Assembly (NCBI GenBank): GCA_937928195.1 | Contig: CALEYZ010000036.1 | Location: 1-7,113, forward strand | From: an uncultured Limnohabitans sp. | GTDB lineage: Bacteria; Pseudomonadota; Gammaproteobacteria; Burkholderiales; Burkholderiaceae_C | Reading direction: 5' to 3' | DNA length: 7,113 nt | Part shown: positions 1 through 6,617 of the stretch, piece after piece | How the letters are laid out: every line of letters begins with the position of its first letter | Position numbering within the stretch: the first letter of the stretch is position 1 | Translations under genes and position numbers: made by a program | Notes under the pieces: model-generated | Seen by the model: the letters and a program-made list of their open reading frames with translations, nothing else | The model's database searches: none | What the model was told of the DNA's origin: nothing

Positions 1-251
1 CCAACTGGTACGAGCGTGAGGCCTTTGACTTGTACGGCATTGTTTTCGAAGGCCACATCGATTTGCGACGCATCCTGACCGACTACGGCTTCATTGGCCA
101 TCCTTTCCGCAAAGACTTCCCTGTCTCAGGTCATGTCGAAATGCGTTACGACGCAGAGCGTGCCCGTGTGGTCTACGAGCCAGTGTCCATTGAGCCTCGC
201 GAAATCACGCCGCGCATCATTCGCGAAGAGAACTACGGAGGCCTGCACTGA
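1..251 (+). CDS. nuoC: NADH-quinone oxidoreductase subunit C (NuoC), 3' end
   Basis: This is the last 82 codons of a gene that begins before the window; the first complete codon is at base 3 and the stop is TGA at 249-251. NuoC is the 30-kDa hydrophilic subunit of complex I. It has no cofactor and sits on the peripheral arm, where it packs against NuoD and NuoB and NuoI near the membrane. The visible part carries the family signature: NWYEREAFDLYGI near the start, then RRILTDYGFIGHPFRKDFP, the conserved stretch shared with the mitochondrial NDUFS3 protein. The tail ends in a short region rich in acidic and basic residues (PREITPRIIREENYGGLH). The gene is separate from nuoD, with its own stop 25 bases before the nuoD start, so this is not the fused nuoCD arrangement of Escherichia coli. 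Identification is firm; the total length cannot be seen. Confidence 0.97.
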   Translation, partial: NWYEREAFDLYGIVFEGHIDLRRILTDYGFIGHPFRKDFPVSGHVEMRYDAERARVVYEPVSIEPREITPRIIREENYGGLH

Positions 252-276
252 GCGCTTGGCGTTCGTGTGAATCAAC

Positions 277-1530
277 ATGGCAGAAATTAAAAACTACACC
301 CTGAACTTTGGTCCGCAGCACCCTGCGGCTCACGGCGTTTTGCGATTGGTGCTTGAGCTCGACGGCGAGGTTGTGCAGCGCGCTGACCCGCACATTGGCT
401 TGTTGCACCGTGCCACCGAAAAATTGGCCGAAACCAAAACCTACATTCAGTCCTTGCCCTACATGGACCGCTTGGACTATGTGTCCATGATGTCCAATGA
501 GCATGCTTACTGCTTGGCCATTGAAAAGTTGCTGGACATTGAAGTGCCCGAGCGTGCGCAGTACATCCGTGTGATGTTTTCGGAAATCACACGTTTGCTC
601 AACCATTTGATGTGGTTGGGCTCGCATGCCAACGATTGCGGCAGCTCGACGGTTTTGATTTACGCATTCCGTGAACGTGAAGACTTGTTCGACATGTACG
701 AGGCTGTCTCTGGTGCGCGCATGCACGCGGCTTACTTCCGTCCAGGCGGTGTTTACCGCGACTTGCCGGACACCATGGCGCAATACCAGGTCAACAAAAT
801 TCGCAATGCCAAAGCCATTGCCGAATTGAATGCCAACCGCCAAGGTTCCTTGCTCGATTTCATCGAAGATTTCACCAACCGCTTCCCCAAGTGCATCGAC
901 GAGTACGAAACACTGCTCACAGACAACCGTATTTGGAAGCAGCGCACGGTAGGTATCGGTGTTGTGTCCCCAGAGCGTGCGCTGAATTTGGGCATGACAG
1001 GCCCCATGTTGCGCGGCTCAGGCATTGCTTGGGACTTGCGTAAAACGCAGCCTTACGACGCCTACGACAAAGTTGAATTTGATGTGCCCGTTGGCAAAAC
1101 AGGTGACAGCTACGACCGCTACTTGGTTCGCATGCAAGAGATGCGCGAGTCCAACAGCATCATTCAGCAATGTATCAAGTGGCTGCGTGTCAATCCTGGT
1201 CCTGTCATCACTGATAACCACAAAGTGGCGCCACCATCACGCGAATCCATGAAGACCAACATGGAAGGTTTGATTCACCACTTCAAGCTTTTCACAGAAG
1301 GTTTCCATGTGCCCGAAGGCCAAGCGTATGCGGCCGTCGAGCACCCCAAAGGTGAGTTTGGCATCTACCTCGTCAGCGATGGCGCCAACAAGCCTTACCG
1401 TTTGAAAATCCGTGCCCCGGGCTATGCCCATCTGGCGACCCTTGATGAAATGGCCCGTGGCCACATGTTGGCCGACGCAGTGGCCATCATCGGAACCATG
1501 GACATTGTGTTTGGAGAGATTGACCGATGA
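277..1530 (+). CDS. nuoD: NADH-quinone oxidoreductase subunit D (NuoD, 49-kDa subunit)
   Basis: This 417-residue protein has the normal full length for NuoD. It belongs to the family related to the large subunit of [NiFe] hydrogenases and forms the quinone-reduction pocket with NuoB and NuoH, next to cluster N2. The N-terminal signature FGPQHPAAHGVLRL lies at residues 11-24. Aligning by eye to the bovine protein, His19 and Tyr68 (in DRLDYVSMM) match the quinone-head ligands His59 and Tyr108 with identical spacing, and Asp120 matches bovine Asp160. Other blocks are HIGLLHRATEKLAE (39-52), YEAVSGARMHAAYFRPGGVYRD (141-162) and a C terminus ending DIVFGEIDR. The ATG at 277 is firm: an in-frame TGA lies at 268-270 and the next internal Met is at codon 63. 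I see no clear Shine-Dalgarno before it, so initiation may depend on ribosomes finishing nuoC. The stop overlaps the nuoE start by four bases. Confidence 0.98.
   Translation: MAEIKNYTLNFGPQHPAAHGVLRLVLELDGEVVQRADPHIGLLHRATEKLAETKTYIQSLPYMDRLDYVSMMSNEHAYCLAIEKLLDIEVPERAQYIRVMFSEITRLLNHLMWLGSHANDCGSSTVLIYAFREREDLFDMYEAVSGARMHAAYFRPGGVYRDLPDTMAQYQVNKIRNAKAIAELNANRQGSLLDFIEDFTNRFPKCIDEYETLLTDNRIWKQRTVGIGVVSPERALNLGMTGPMLRGSGIAWDLRKTQPYDAYDKVEFDVPVGKTGDSYDRYLVRMQEMRESNSIIQQCIKWLRVNPGPVITDNHKVAPPSRESMKTNMEGLIHHFKLFTEGFHVPEGQAYAAVEHPKGEFGIYLVSDGANKPYRLKIRAPGYAHLATLDEMARGHMLADAVAIIGTMDIVFGEIDR
1513..1518 (+). promoter_or_regulatory. Ribosome binding site for nuoE
   Basis: GGAGAG lies eight bases before the ATG at 1527, inside the last codons of nuoD. 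It supports the start that overlaps the nuoD stop codon as ATGA. Confidence 0.7.
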
Positions 1531-2018
1531 TCTCTGATGCGACCAAAGCCCGCTTCGCTCGCGAAGTGGCCAAATTTCCCGCCGATCAAAAGCAATCAGC
1601 CGTCATGGCTTGCTTGTCGATCGTGCAGCAAGAGCTCGGTTGGGTGAGCCCCGAGAGCGAAAAAGAAGTGGCCGACTACCTGGGCATGGCGCCCATGGCT
1701 GTGCATGAAGTCACTACTTTTTACAACATGTACAACCAGCACAAATTGGGCAAGTTCAAGTTGAATGTTTGTACCAATTTGCCTTGCCAGTTGCGTGGCG
1801 GTCAACAAGCTTTGGCACACTTGCAAAAGCGTTTGGGTATTCAAGCGGGTGAAACCACCGCCGATGGCCTGATCACCTTGCAGCCCAGCGAGTGTCAGGG
1901 TGCTTGCGCCGATGCGCCCGTGTTGTTGGTCAACGATCGCACCATGTGCAGCTTTATGAGCAACGAAAAGCTCGATGAGCTGGTTGATACATTGCAGAAA
2001 TCTGGAGGCGCAGCATGA
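1527..2018 (+). CDS. nuoE: NADH-quinone oxidoreductase subunit E (NuoE, 24-kDa subunit)
   Basis: This 163-residue protein is a usual length for bacterial NuoE. The subunit has a helical N-terminal part followed by a thioredoxin-like [2Fe-2S] ferredoxin domain. It binds cluster N1a, close to the FMN of NuoF but off the main electron path. The four expected ligands are all present: Cys82 and Cys87 in CTNLPC, and Cys123 and Cys127 in CQGAC. The helical part contains the typical HEVTTFYNMY stretch (residues 60-69). The start ATG overlaps the nuoD stop (ATGA at 1527-1530) and has a good Shine-Dalgarno. The stop in turn overlaps the nuoF start in the same way, so NuoD, NuoE and NuoF are probably made by coupled translation. 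This would help keep NuoE and NuoF, which bind each other, in balance. The C terminus is a short Gly/Ala tail. Nothing is missing or broken. Confidence 0.98.
   Translation: MISDATKARFAREVAKFPADQKQSAVMACLSIVQQELGWVSPESEKEVADYLGMAPMAVHEVTTFYNMYNQHKLGKFKLNVCTNLPCQLRGGQQALAHLQKRLGIQAGETTADGLITLQPSECQGACADAPVLLVNDRTMCSFMSNEKLDELVDTLQKSGGAA
2004..2008 (+). promoter_or_regulatory. Ribosome binding site for nuoF
   Basis: GGAGG lies six bases before the ATG at 2015, within the 3' end of nuoE. It is the strongest Shine-Dalgarno in the window and fixes the nuoF start at the ATGA overlap with nuoE. Confidence 0.8.
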
Positions 2019-3373
2019 GCGCTGATCTGAATCAGTTGTTGTCGCGTTTTGCGGCCACCGGCTTGGAAACATCCTTCCATGAGCGTCACATCAACCCGCA
2101 AATCATGGCTGGTTTGAATGGCAAAAACTGGAGCCTCAAGGACTATGAGGCACGCGGCGGTTATCAAGCTTTGCGCAAAATATTGGGCAAAGATGGCGGT
2201 GAAGGTTTGACGCAAGATCAAGTCATTGCCACCGTGAAAGAATCGGCCTTGCGTGGTCGTGGTGGTGCCGGTTTCCCAACGGGCCTGAAGTGGAGCTTTA
2301 TGCCCCGTCAGTTCCCGGGTCAAAAGTATTTGGTTTGCAATTCTGACGAAGGCGAGCCAGGCACATGCAAAGACCGCGACATCATGCAATTCAATCCACA
2401 CATCGTGATTGAAGGCATGGCCATTGCGGCGTACGCCATGGGCATCAACGTGGGTTACAACTACATCCACGGCGAAATTTTCCAAACCTACGAACGCTTT
2501 GAAGCTGCGCTTGAAGAAGCCCGCGCTGCAGGCTATCTGGGTGACAAAATCATGGGCAGTAACTTCAACTTCCAGTTGCATGCATCCCATGGTTTCGGTG
2601 CTTACATTTGCGGCGAAGAAACGGCCTTGCTTGAATCCTTGGAAGGCAAAAAAGGCCAGCCACGCTTCAAGCCACCATTCCCTGCCAGCTTTGGTTTGTA
2701 CGGCAAGCCCACCACCATCAACAACACCGAAACCTTTGCGGCGGTGCCTTGGATCATTCGCAACGGCGGTCAGGCGTATTTGGAATGCGGCAAGCCCAAT
2801 AACGGCGGCACCAAAATTTACTCTGTCAGCGGCGACGTTGAGCGCCCCGGTAATTACGAAATTCCCATGGGCACACCTTTTGCCAAACTCTTGGAATTGG
2901 CCGGTGGCGTGCGCGGTGGTCGCAATTTGAAAGCGGTCATCCCTGGTGGCTCATCGGCCCCAGTGTTGCCCGCCAACATCATGATGGACTGCACCATGGA
3001 CTATGACTCCATTGCCAAAGCCGGCTCCATGCTGGGTTCTGGCGCGGTCATCGTGATGGACGACACACGCTGCATGGTCAAATCCTTGCAACGCCTGTCT
3101 TATTTCTACTCCCACGAATCATGTGGTCAATGCACACCTTGCCGTGAAGGTACGGGTTGGTTGTGGCGCATGGTCGATCGAATTGAAAATGGCCAAGGCC
3201 GCGCAAGCGACCTCGACCTCTTGAACTCGGTGGCAGACAACATCCAGGGCCGCACCATCTGCGCTTTGGGTGATGCCGCCGCCATGCCTGTGCGCGGAAT
3301 GATCAAACATTTCCGTCACGAATTTGAGTACCACGTTGAGCACAAGACCTGCATGGTCCCCGCTTACGTTTGA
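2015..3373 (+). CDS. nuoF: NADH-quinone oxidoreductase subunit F (NuoF, 51-kDa flavoprotein)
   Basis: NuoF is the entry point of complex I. It binds NADH and FMN in the cytoplasm and passes electrons to the [4Fe-4S] cluster N3. The 452-residue product is a usual length. The glycine-rich NADH/FMN loop GRGGAGFPTGLKW is at residues 81-93. The second nucleotide/FMN block, CNSDEGEPGTCKDR, is at 108-121, and GAYICGEETALLESLEG at 195-211. The N3 cluster motif CGQCTPC gives Cys370, Cys373 and Cys376, with the fourth ligand Cys416 in TICALGD. The EPGTCKDR wording resembles the mitochondrial NDUFV1 form rather than the EPGTYKDR seen in enterobacteria. The start ATG overlaps the nuoE stop and has a strong Shine-Dalgarno. 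The gene ends 14 bases before the preferred start of nuoG. All functional motifs are intact. Confidence 0.98.
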   Translation: MSADLNQLLSRFAATGLETSFHERHINPQIMAGLNGKNWSLKDYEARGGYQALRKILGKDGGEGLTQDQVIATVKESALRGRGGAGFPTGLKWSFMPRQFPGQKYLVCNSDEGEPGTCKDRDIMQFNPHIVIEGMAIAAYAMGINVGYNYIHGEIFQTYERFEAALEEARAAGYLGDKIMGSNFNFQLHASHGFGAYICGEETALLESLEGKKGQPRFKPPFPASFGLYGKPTTINNTETFAAVPWIIRNGGQAYLECGKPNNGGTKIYSVSGDVERPGNYEIPMGTPFAKLLELAGGVRGGRNLKAVIPGGSSAPVLPANIMMDCTMDYDSIAKAGSMLGSGAVIVMDDTRCMVKSLQRLSYFYSHESCGQCTPCREGTGWLWRMVDRIENGQGRASDLDLLNSVADNIQGRTICALGDAAAMPVRGMIKHFRHEFEYHVEHKTCMVPAYV

Positions 3374-3387
3374 GACGGCAGATCACC

Positions 3388-5526
3388 ATGGTTGAAATTG
3401 AACTAGACGGTAAAAAAGTTGAAGTCTTGGAGGGCAGCATGGTCATGCATGCTGCTGAAAAGGCCGGCACTTACATTCCTCACTTCTGCTATCACAAAAA
3501 ATTGAGCATTGCGGCGAACTGCCGCATGTGCTTGGTCGATGTGGAAAAAGCACCCAAGCCAATGCCTGCTTGCGCGACACCAGTCACGCAAGGCATGATT
3601 GTTCGCACCAAATCAGACAAGGCCATCAAAGCGCAAGAGTCTGTGATGGAGTTTTTGCTGATCAATCACCCGCTCGATTGCCCCATCTGTGACCAAGGTG
3701 GTGAGTGCCAGTTGCAAGATTTGGCCGTGGGTTATGGGGGTACAGGCTCACGTTACGAAGAAGAAAAGCGTGTGGTGTTCCACAAAGATGTGGGGCCCCT
3801 CATCAGCATGCAAGAGATGAGCCGTTGCATCCACTGCACACGTTGCGTTCGCTTCGGTCAAGAAGTGGCCGGCGTGATGGAGTTGGGCATGTCACACCGC
3901 GGTGAGCATGCCGAAATTGAAACCTTCGTAGGCCAATCGGTTGACTCAGAACTCTCAGGCAACATGATTGACATTTGCCCTGTCGGTGCGCTCACCAGCA
4001 AGCCTTTCCGCTACAGCGCTCGCACCTGGGAATTGTCACGTCGCAAATCAGTTGCGCCGCACGATTCGTCGGGCGCCAACTTGGTGGTCCAAGTTAAAAA
4101 CAACGAAGTGCTCCGCGTGGTGCCTTTGGAAAACGAAGATGTCAACGAGTGCTGGATTGCCGACCGCGATCGTTTCTCCTACGAAGCTTTGAACAGTGCT
4201 GACCGTATGCGCGCTCCCATGATCAAACAAGGTGGCGAGTGGAAAGAAGTCGACTGGCAAACTGCCTTGGAATATGTGGCCAACGGTTTGAACCAAATCA
4301 GCAAAGACCACGGTGCCAGCAGCATCGGTGCTTTGGTCAGCCCTCACAGCACCCTCGAAGAATTGCATTTGGCCAGTACGCTGGTTCGCTCTTTGGGTTC
4401 TGACAACATTGACTACCGTTTGCGCAATGCCGAGTTTGGCAAAGCAGAGGGCGTGCGTTATTTGGGCACATCCATTGCCAGCTTGTCCCATCTCCAACGC
4501 GTGTTGGTGGTTGGTAGCAACTTGCGCAAAGACCATCCGCTGTTTGCGCAGCGCATTCGTCAAGCGCAGCGCAATGGTGCACAAGTGAACGCCATTACGT
4601 CTAAAGCCTTGTTCAGCGCTGCAGATGCATGGGCCATGCCCGTTGCAAACGCCGATGTCCAAGAAGCCAGCGCTTGGGTTCAAAGCTTGGCCAATGTGGC
4701 GGCCGCCATTGCTGCAGAGAAGGGCGTCACAGCCCCAGCCAATGGTCAATCCACGCCTGCAGCGCAAGCCATAGCCCAATCGCTTTTGGCTGGTGAACGC
4801 AAAGCTGTTTTGCTGGGCAATGCCGCGGCACACCATGCCAATGCGTCCAGCTTGCTCAGCTTGGCCCAGTGGATTGCCGCACAAACAGGTGCAACATTTG
4901 GTTACCTTACAGAAGCTGCCAACACCGTGGGTGCGCAATGGGCCAAAGCCCAGCCGCAGTCGGGTGGCTTGAACGCTGCGCAAATGTTGGCCGGTGGTCT
5001 GAAAGCAGCCTTGTTGTTGAACACAGAACCTGTCGAAGATTCTGCTGCGGGTGCTAAAGCGGTTGCTGCTTTGGCCGCCATGCAAATGGTGGTCACACTC
5101 AGCCCCTTCAAAACCAATATGGCTTTCTCTGATGTGTTGTTGCCCATTGCGCCGTTCACTGAAACGTCTGGCAGCTTTGTCAATGCAGAAGGACGCTTGC
5201 AAAGCTTCCATGCCGTGGTCAAGCCTTTGGCTGAAACACGTCCTGCTTGGAAAGTCTTGCGCGTGTTGGCCAACATGCTGGGCTTGCCACAATTGGCTTT
5301 CGAAACATCACAAGATGTGTTGAAACAAATCAGCGCCACGCCTTTGAACCTCAGCAACGCTTGCGGCTCAGAGGTTCGCATGGCGGGCGATGTGGACACA
5401 CCTTGCGTGGCTTCAATTTATCAACTCGACAGTTTGGTGCGCCGCGCACCGTCTTTGCAATTGACGGCAGATGCCAGAAATGCTGCTGCAAGTGCCAAAG
5501 CTGTTGCTGAAGGAGTGCACGCATGA
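3388..5526 (+). CDS. nuoG: NADH-quinone oxidoreductase subunit G (NuoG, 75-kDa iron-sulfur subunit)
   Basis: NuoG is the largest peripheral-arm subunit and carries electrons from N3 in NuoF towards NuoI. From the ATG at 3388 it has 712 residues. The N-terminal ferredoxin domain has the N1b [2Fe-2S] ligands Cys34, Cys45, Cys48 and Cys62. The next domain has the N5 [4Fe-4S] ligands His94, Cys98, Cys101 and Cys107. N4 is held by Cys147, Cys150, Cys153 and Cys197 (in DICPVGAL). The rest is a molybdopterin-oxidoreductase-like domain, which in this family has no molybdenum cofactor. The extra N7 cluster ligands of Escherichia coli are absent. Residues about 430-500 are rich in alanine and look poorly constrained; conserved wording returns at TETSGSFVNAEGRLQ (591-605). 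An upstream in-frame TTG at 3370 would overlap the nuoF stop and add six residues (MRRQIT). I prefer the ATG because MVEIELDGK is the usual family start. The Shine-Dalgarno (GAGACGG, 3372-3378) is weak. Confidence 0.96.
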   Translation: MVEIELDGKKVEVLEGSMVMHAAEKAGTYIPHFCYHKKLSIAANCRMCLVDVEKAPKPMPACATPVTQGMIVRTKSDKAIKAQESVMEFLLINHPLDCPICDQGGECQLQDLAVGYGGTGSRYEEEKRVVFHKDVGPLISMQEMSRCIHCTRCVRFGQEVAGVMELGMSHRGEHAEIETFVGQSVDSELSGNMIDICPVGALTSKPFRYSARTWELSRRKSVAPHDSSGANLVVQVKNNEVLRVVPLENEDVNECWIADRDRFSYEALNSADRMRAPMIKQGGEWKEVDWQTALEYVANGLNQISKDHGASSIGALVSPHSTLEELHLASTLVRSLGSDNIDYRLRNAEFGKAEGVRYLGTSIASLSHLQRVLVVGSNLRKDHPLFAQRIRQAQRNGAQVNAITSKALFSAADAWAMPVANADVQEASAWVQSLANVAAAIAAEKGVTAPANGQSTPAAQAIAQSLLAGERKAVLLGNAAAHHANASSLLSLAQWIAAQTGATFGYLTEAANTVGAQWAKAQPQSGGLNAAQMLAGGLKAALLLNTEPVEDSAAGAKAVAALAAMQMVVTLSPFKTNMAFSDVLLPIAPFTETSGSFVNAEGRLQSFHAVVKPLAETRPAWKVLRVLANMLGLPQLAFETSQDVLKQISATPLNLSNACGSEVRMAGDVDTPCVASIYQLDSLVRRAPSLQLTADARNAAASAKAVAEGVHA
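5511..5515 (+). promoter_or_regulatory. Ribosome binding site for nuoH
   Basis: AGGAG lies seven bases before the ATG at 5523, inside the 3' end of nuoG. It supports the nuoH start at the ATGA overlap. Confidence 0.75.
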
Positions 5527-6605
5527 TCGACGCACTGTACAACGGTGGCTTGAATGCCGTCCCCGCTGCTTGGTGGGCTGCCATGGTGTGGCCTGTCTTG
5601 TGGATCTTGATCAAAATTGTGGCGGTGTTGGCCCCCCTGATGGGCGCTGTGGCTTACCTCACTTTGTGGGAGCGCAAGTTGCTTGGTTTCATGCAAGTTC
5701 GCATGGGGCCCAATCGTGTGGGTCCATTTGGTTTGCTGCAACCGATCGCCGACGCTTTGAAGCTGCTGACCAAAGAGATCATCACACCTTCCGCAGTCGC
5801 GCCGGGTCTGTTCCGCTTGGGTCCCATCATGGCCATCATGCCGGCTTTGGCCGCATGGGTTGCCATTCCTTTTGGTCCCGAAGTGGCGTTGACCAACCTC
5901 AATGCCGGTTTGTTGTTGGTCATGGCCATCACCTCCATCGAGGTTTACGGCGTGATCATTGCCGGTTGGGCTTCCAACTCCAAGTATGCGTTCTTGGGTG
6001 CCTTGCGCGCCTCTGCGCAAATGGTCAGCTACGAGATTGCCATGGGCTTTTGCTTCTTGGTGGTCATCATGGTCACCGGCAGCATGAACCTCACAGAAAT
6101 TGTGTTGGGGCAGGGCAAGGGCACTGCTGCCAGCATGGGGCTGAACTTCTTGTCATGGAACTGGTTGCCTTTGTTCCCCATCTTCATGGTCTACCTGATT
6201 TCGGGCGTGGCTGAAACAAACCGTCACCCCTTTGACGTGGTGGAAGGTGAAGCCGAAATTGTGGCCGGTCACATGGTGGAGTACTCCGGCATGGGCTTTG
6301 CCATCTTCTTCTTGGCCGAATACGCCAGCATGTGGTTGGTGTCCATCTTGGCTGTGATCATGTTCTTGGGCGGCTGGATGTCACCCATTGACAGTACCGT
6401 ATTCAACCTGATTCCAGGTTGGATTTGGTTGGGCATTAAGACCTTCATCGTGGTGTCCATGTTCATCTGGATTCGCGCAACATTCCCGCGTTTCCGTTAT
6501 GACCAGATCATGCGTTTGGGTTGGAAGATTTTCATCCCAGTCACCTTGGTGTGGCTGTTGATTGTGGGCGTGTGGTTGCACTCGCCTTGGAACATTTGGA
6601 AATAA
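5523..6605 (+). CDS. nuoH: NADH-quinone oxidoreductase subunit H (NuoH, membrane subunit ND1 homologue)
   Basis: NuoH is the inner-membrane subunit that joins the peripheral arm to the proton-pumping arm and supplies the entrance and part of the quinone chamber. The 360-residue product is a normal length. Several hydrophobic segments fit the eight-helix ND1 fold, for example residues about 20-47, 97-117, 127-149, 168-187, 210-230, 258-283, 298-318 and 336-353. The conserved first cytoplasmic loop reads LWERKLLGFMQVRMGPNRVG (48-67), followed by LLQPIADALKLLTKE (71-85). The second signature, the acidic loop between helices 5 and 6 that faces the quinone tunnel, runs from AETNRHPFDVVEGEAEIVAG to VEYSGM (about 230-257). 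The start ATG overlaps the nuoG stop and has a good Shine-Dalgarno. The stop is TAA, with a second in-frame TAA nine bases further on. No signal peptide is expected; the first helix acts as the membrane signal. Confidence 0.98.
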   Translation: MIDALYNGGLNAVPAAWWAAMVWPVLWILIKIVAVLAPLMGAVAYLTLWERKLLGFMQVRMGPNRVGPFGLLQPIADALKLLTKEIITPSAVAPGLFRLGPIMAIMPALAAWVAIPFGPEVALTNLNAGLLLVMAITSIEVYGVIIAGWASNSKYAFLGALRASAQMVSYEIAMGFCFLVVIMVTGSMNLTEIVLGQGKGTAASMGLNFLSWNWLPLFPIFMVYLISGVAETNRHPFDVVEGEAEIVAGHMVEYSGMGFAIFFLAEYASMWLVSILAVIMFLGGWMSPIDSTVFNLIPGWIWLGIKTFIVVSMFIWIRATFPRFRYDQIMRLGWKIFIPVTLVWLLIVGVWLHSPWNIWK

Positions 6606-6617
6606 CCGGGTTAAGAC

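Noticed and set aside
217..843. A 208-codon minus-strand open frame opposite nuoD.
   Set aside because: Same reasoning: antisense to the conserved quinone-site gene, with an atypical His/Gln/Val-rich composition and no family resemblance.
1895..2590. A 231-codon minus-strand open frame opposite nuoE and nuoF.
   Set aside because: It is antisense to two conserved genes and shows no motif; it is explained by the low frequency of stop codons on the opposite strand.
4048..5292. A 414-codon open frame on the minus strand opposite nuoG.
   Set aside because: It lies wholly antisense to a conserved gene. Its product is rich in Cys, His, Gln and Arg with no recognisable domain, as expected when the minus strand mirrors biased codons.
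5471..6214. A 247-codon plus-strand frame overlapping the nuoG end and nuoH.
   Set aside because: It is out of frame with nuoH, whose membrane helices and signature loops are clear. The alternative product is rich in Cys, His and Gly and lacks any domain.
6606..6617. Possible terminator or promoter between nuoH and nuoI.
   Set aside because: The gap is 12 bases, with no hairpin or T run, and nuoI normally follows nuoH in one transcript.
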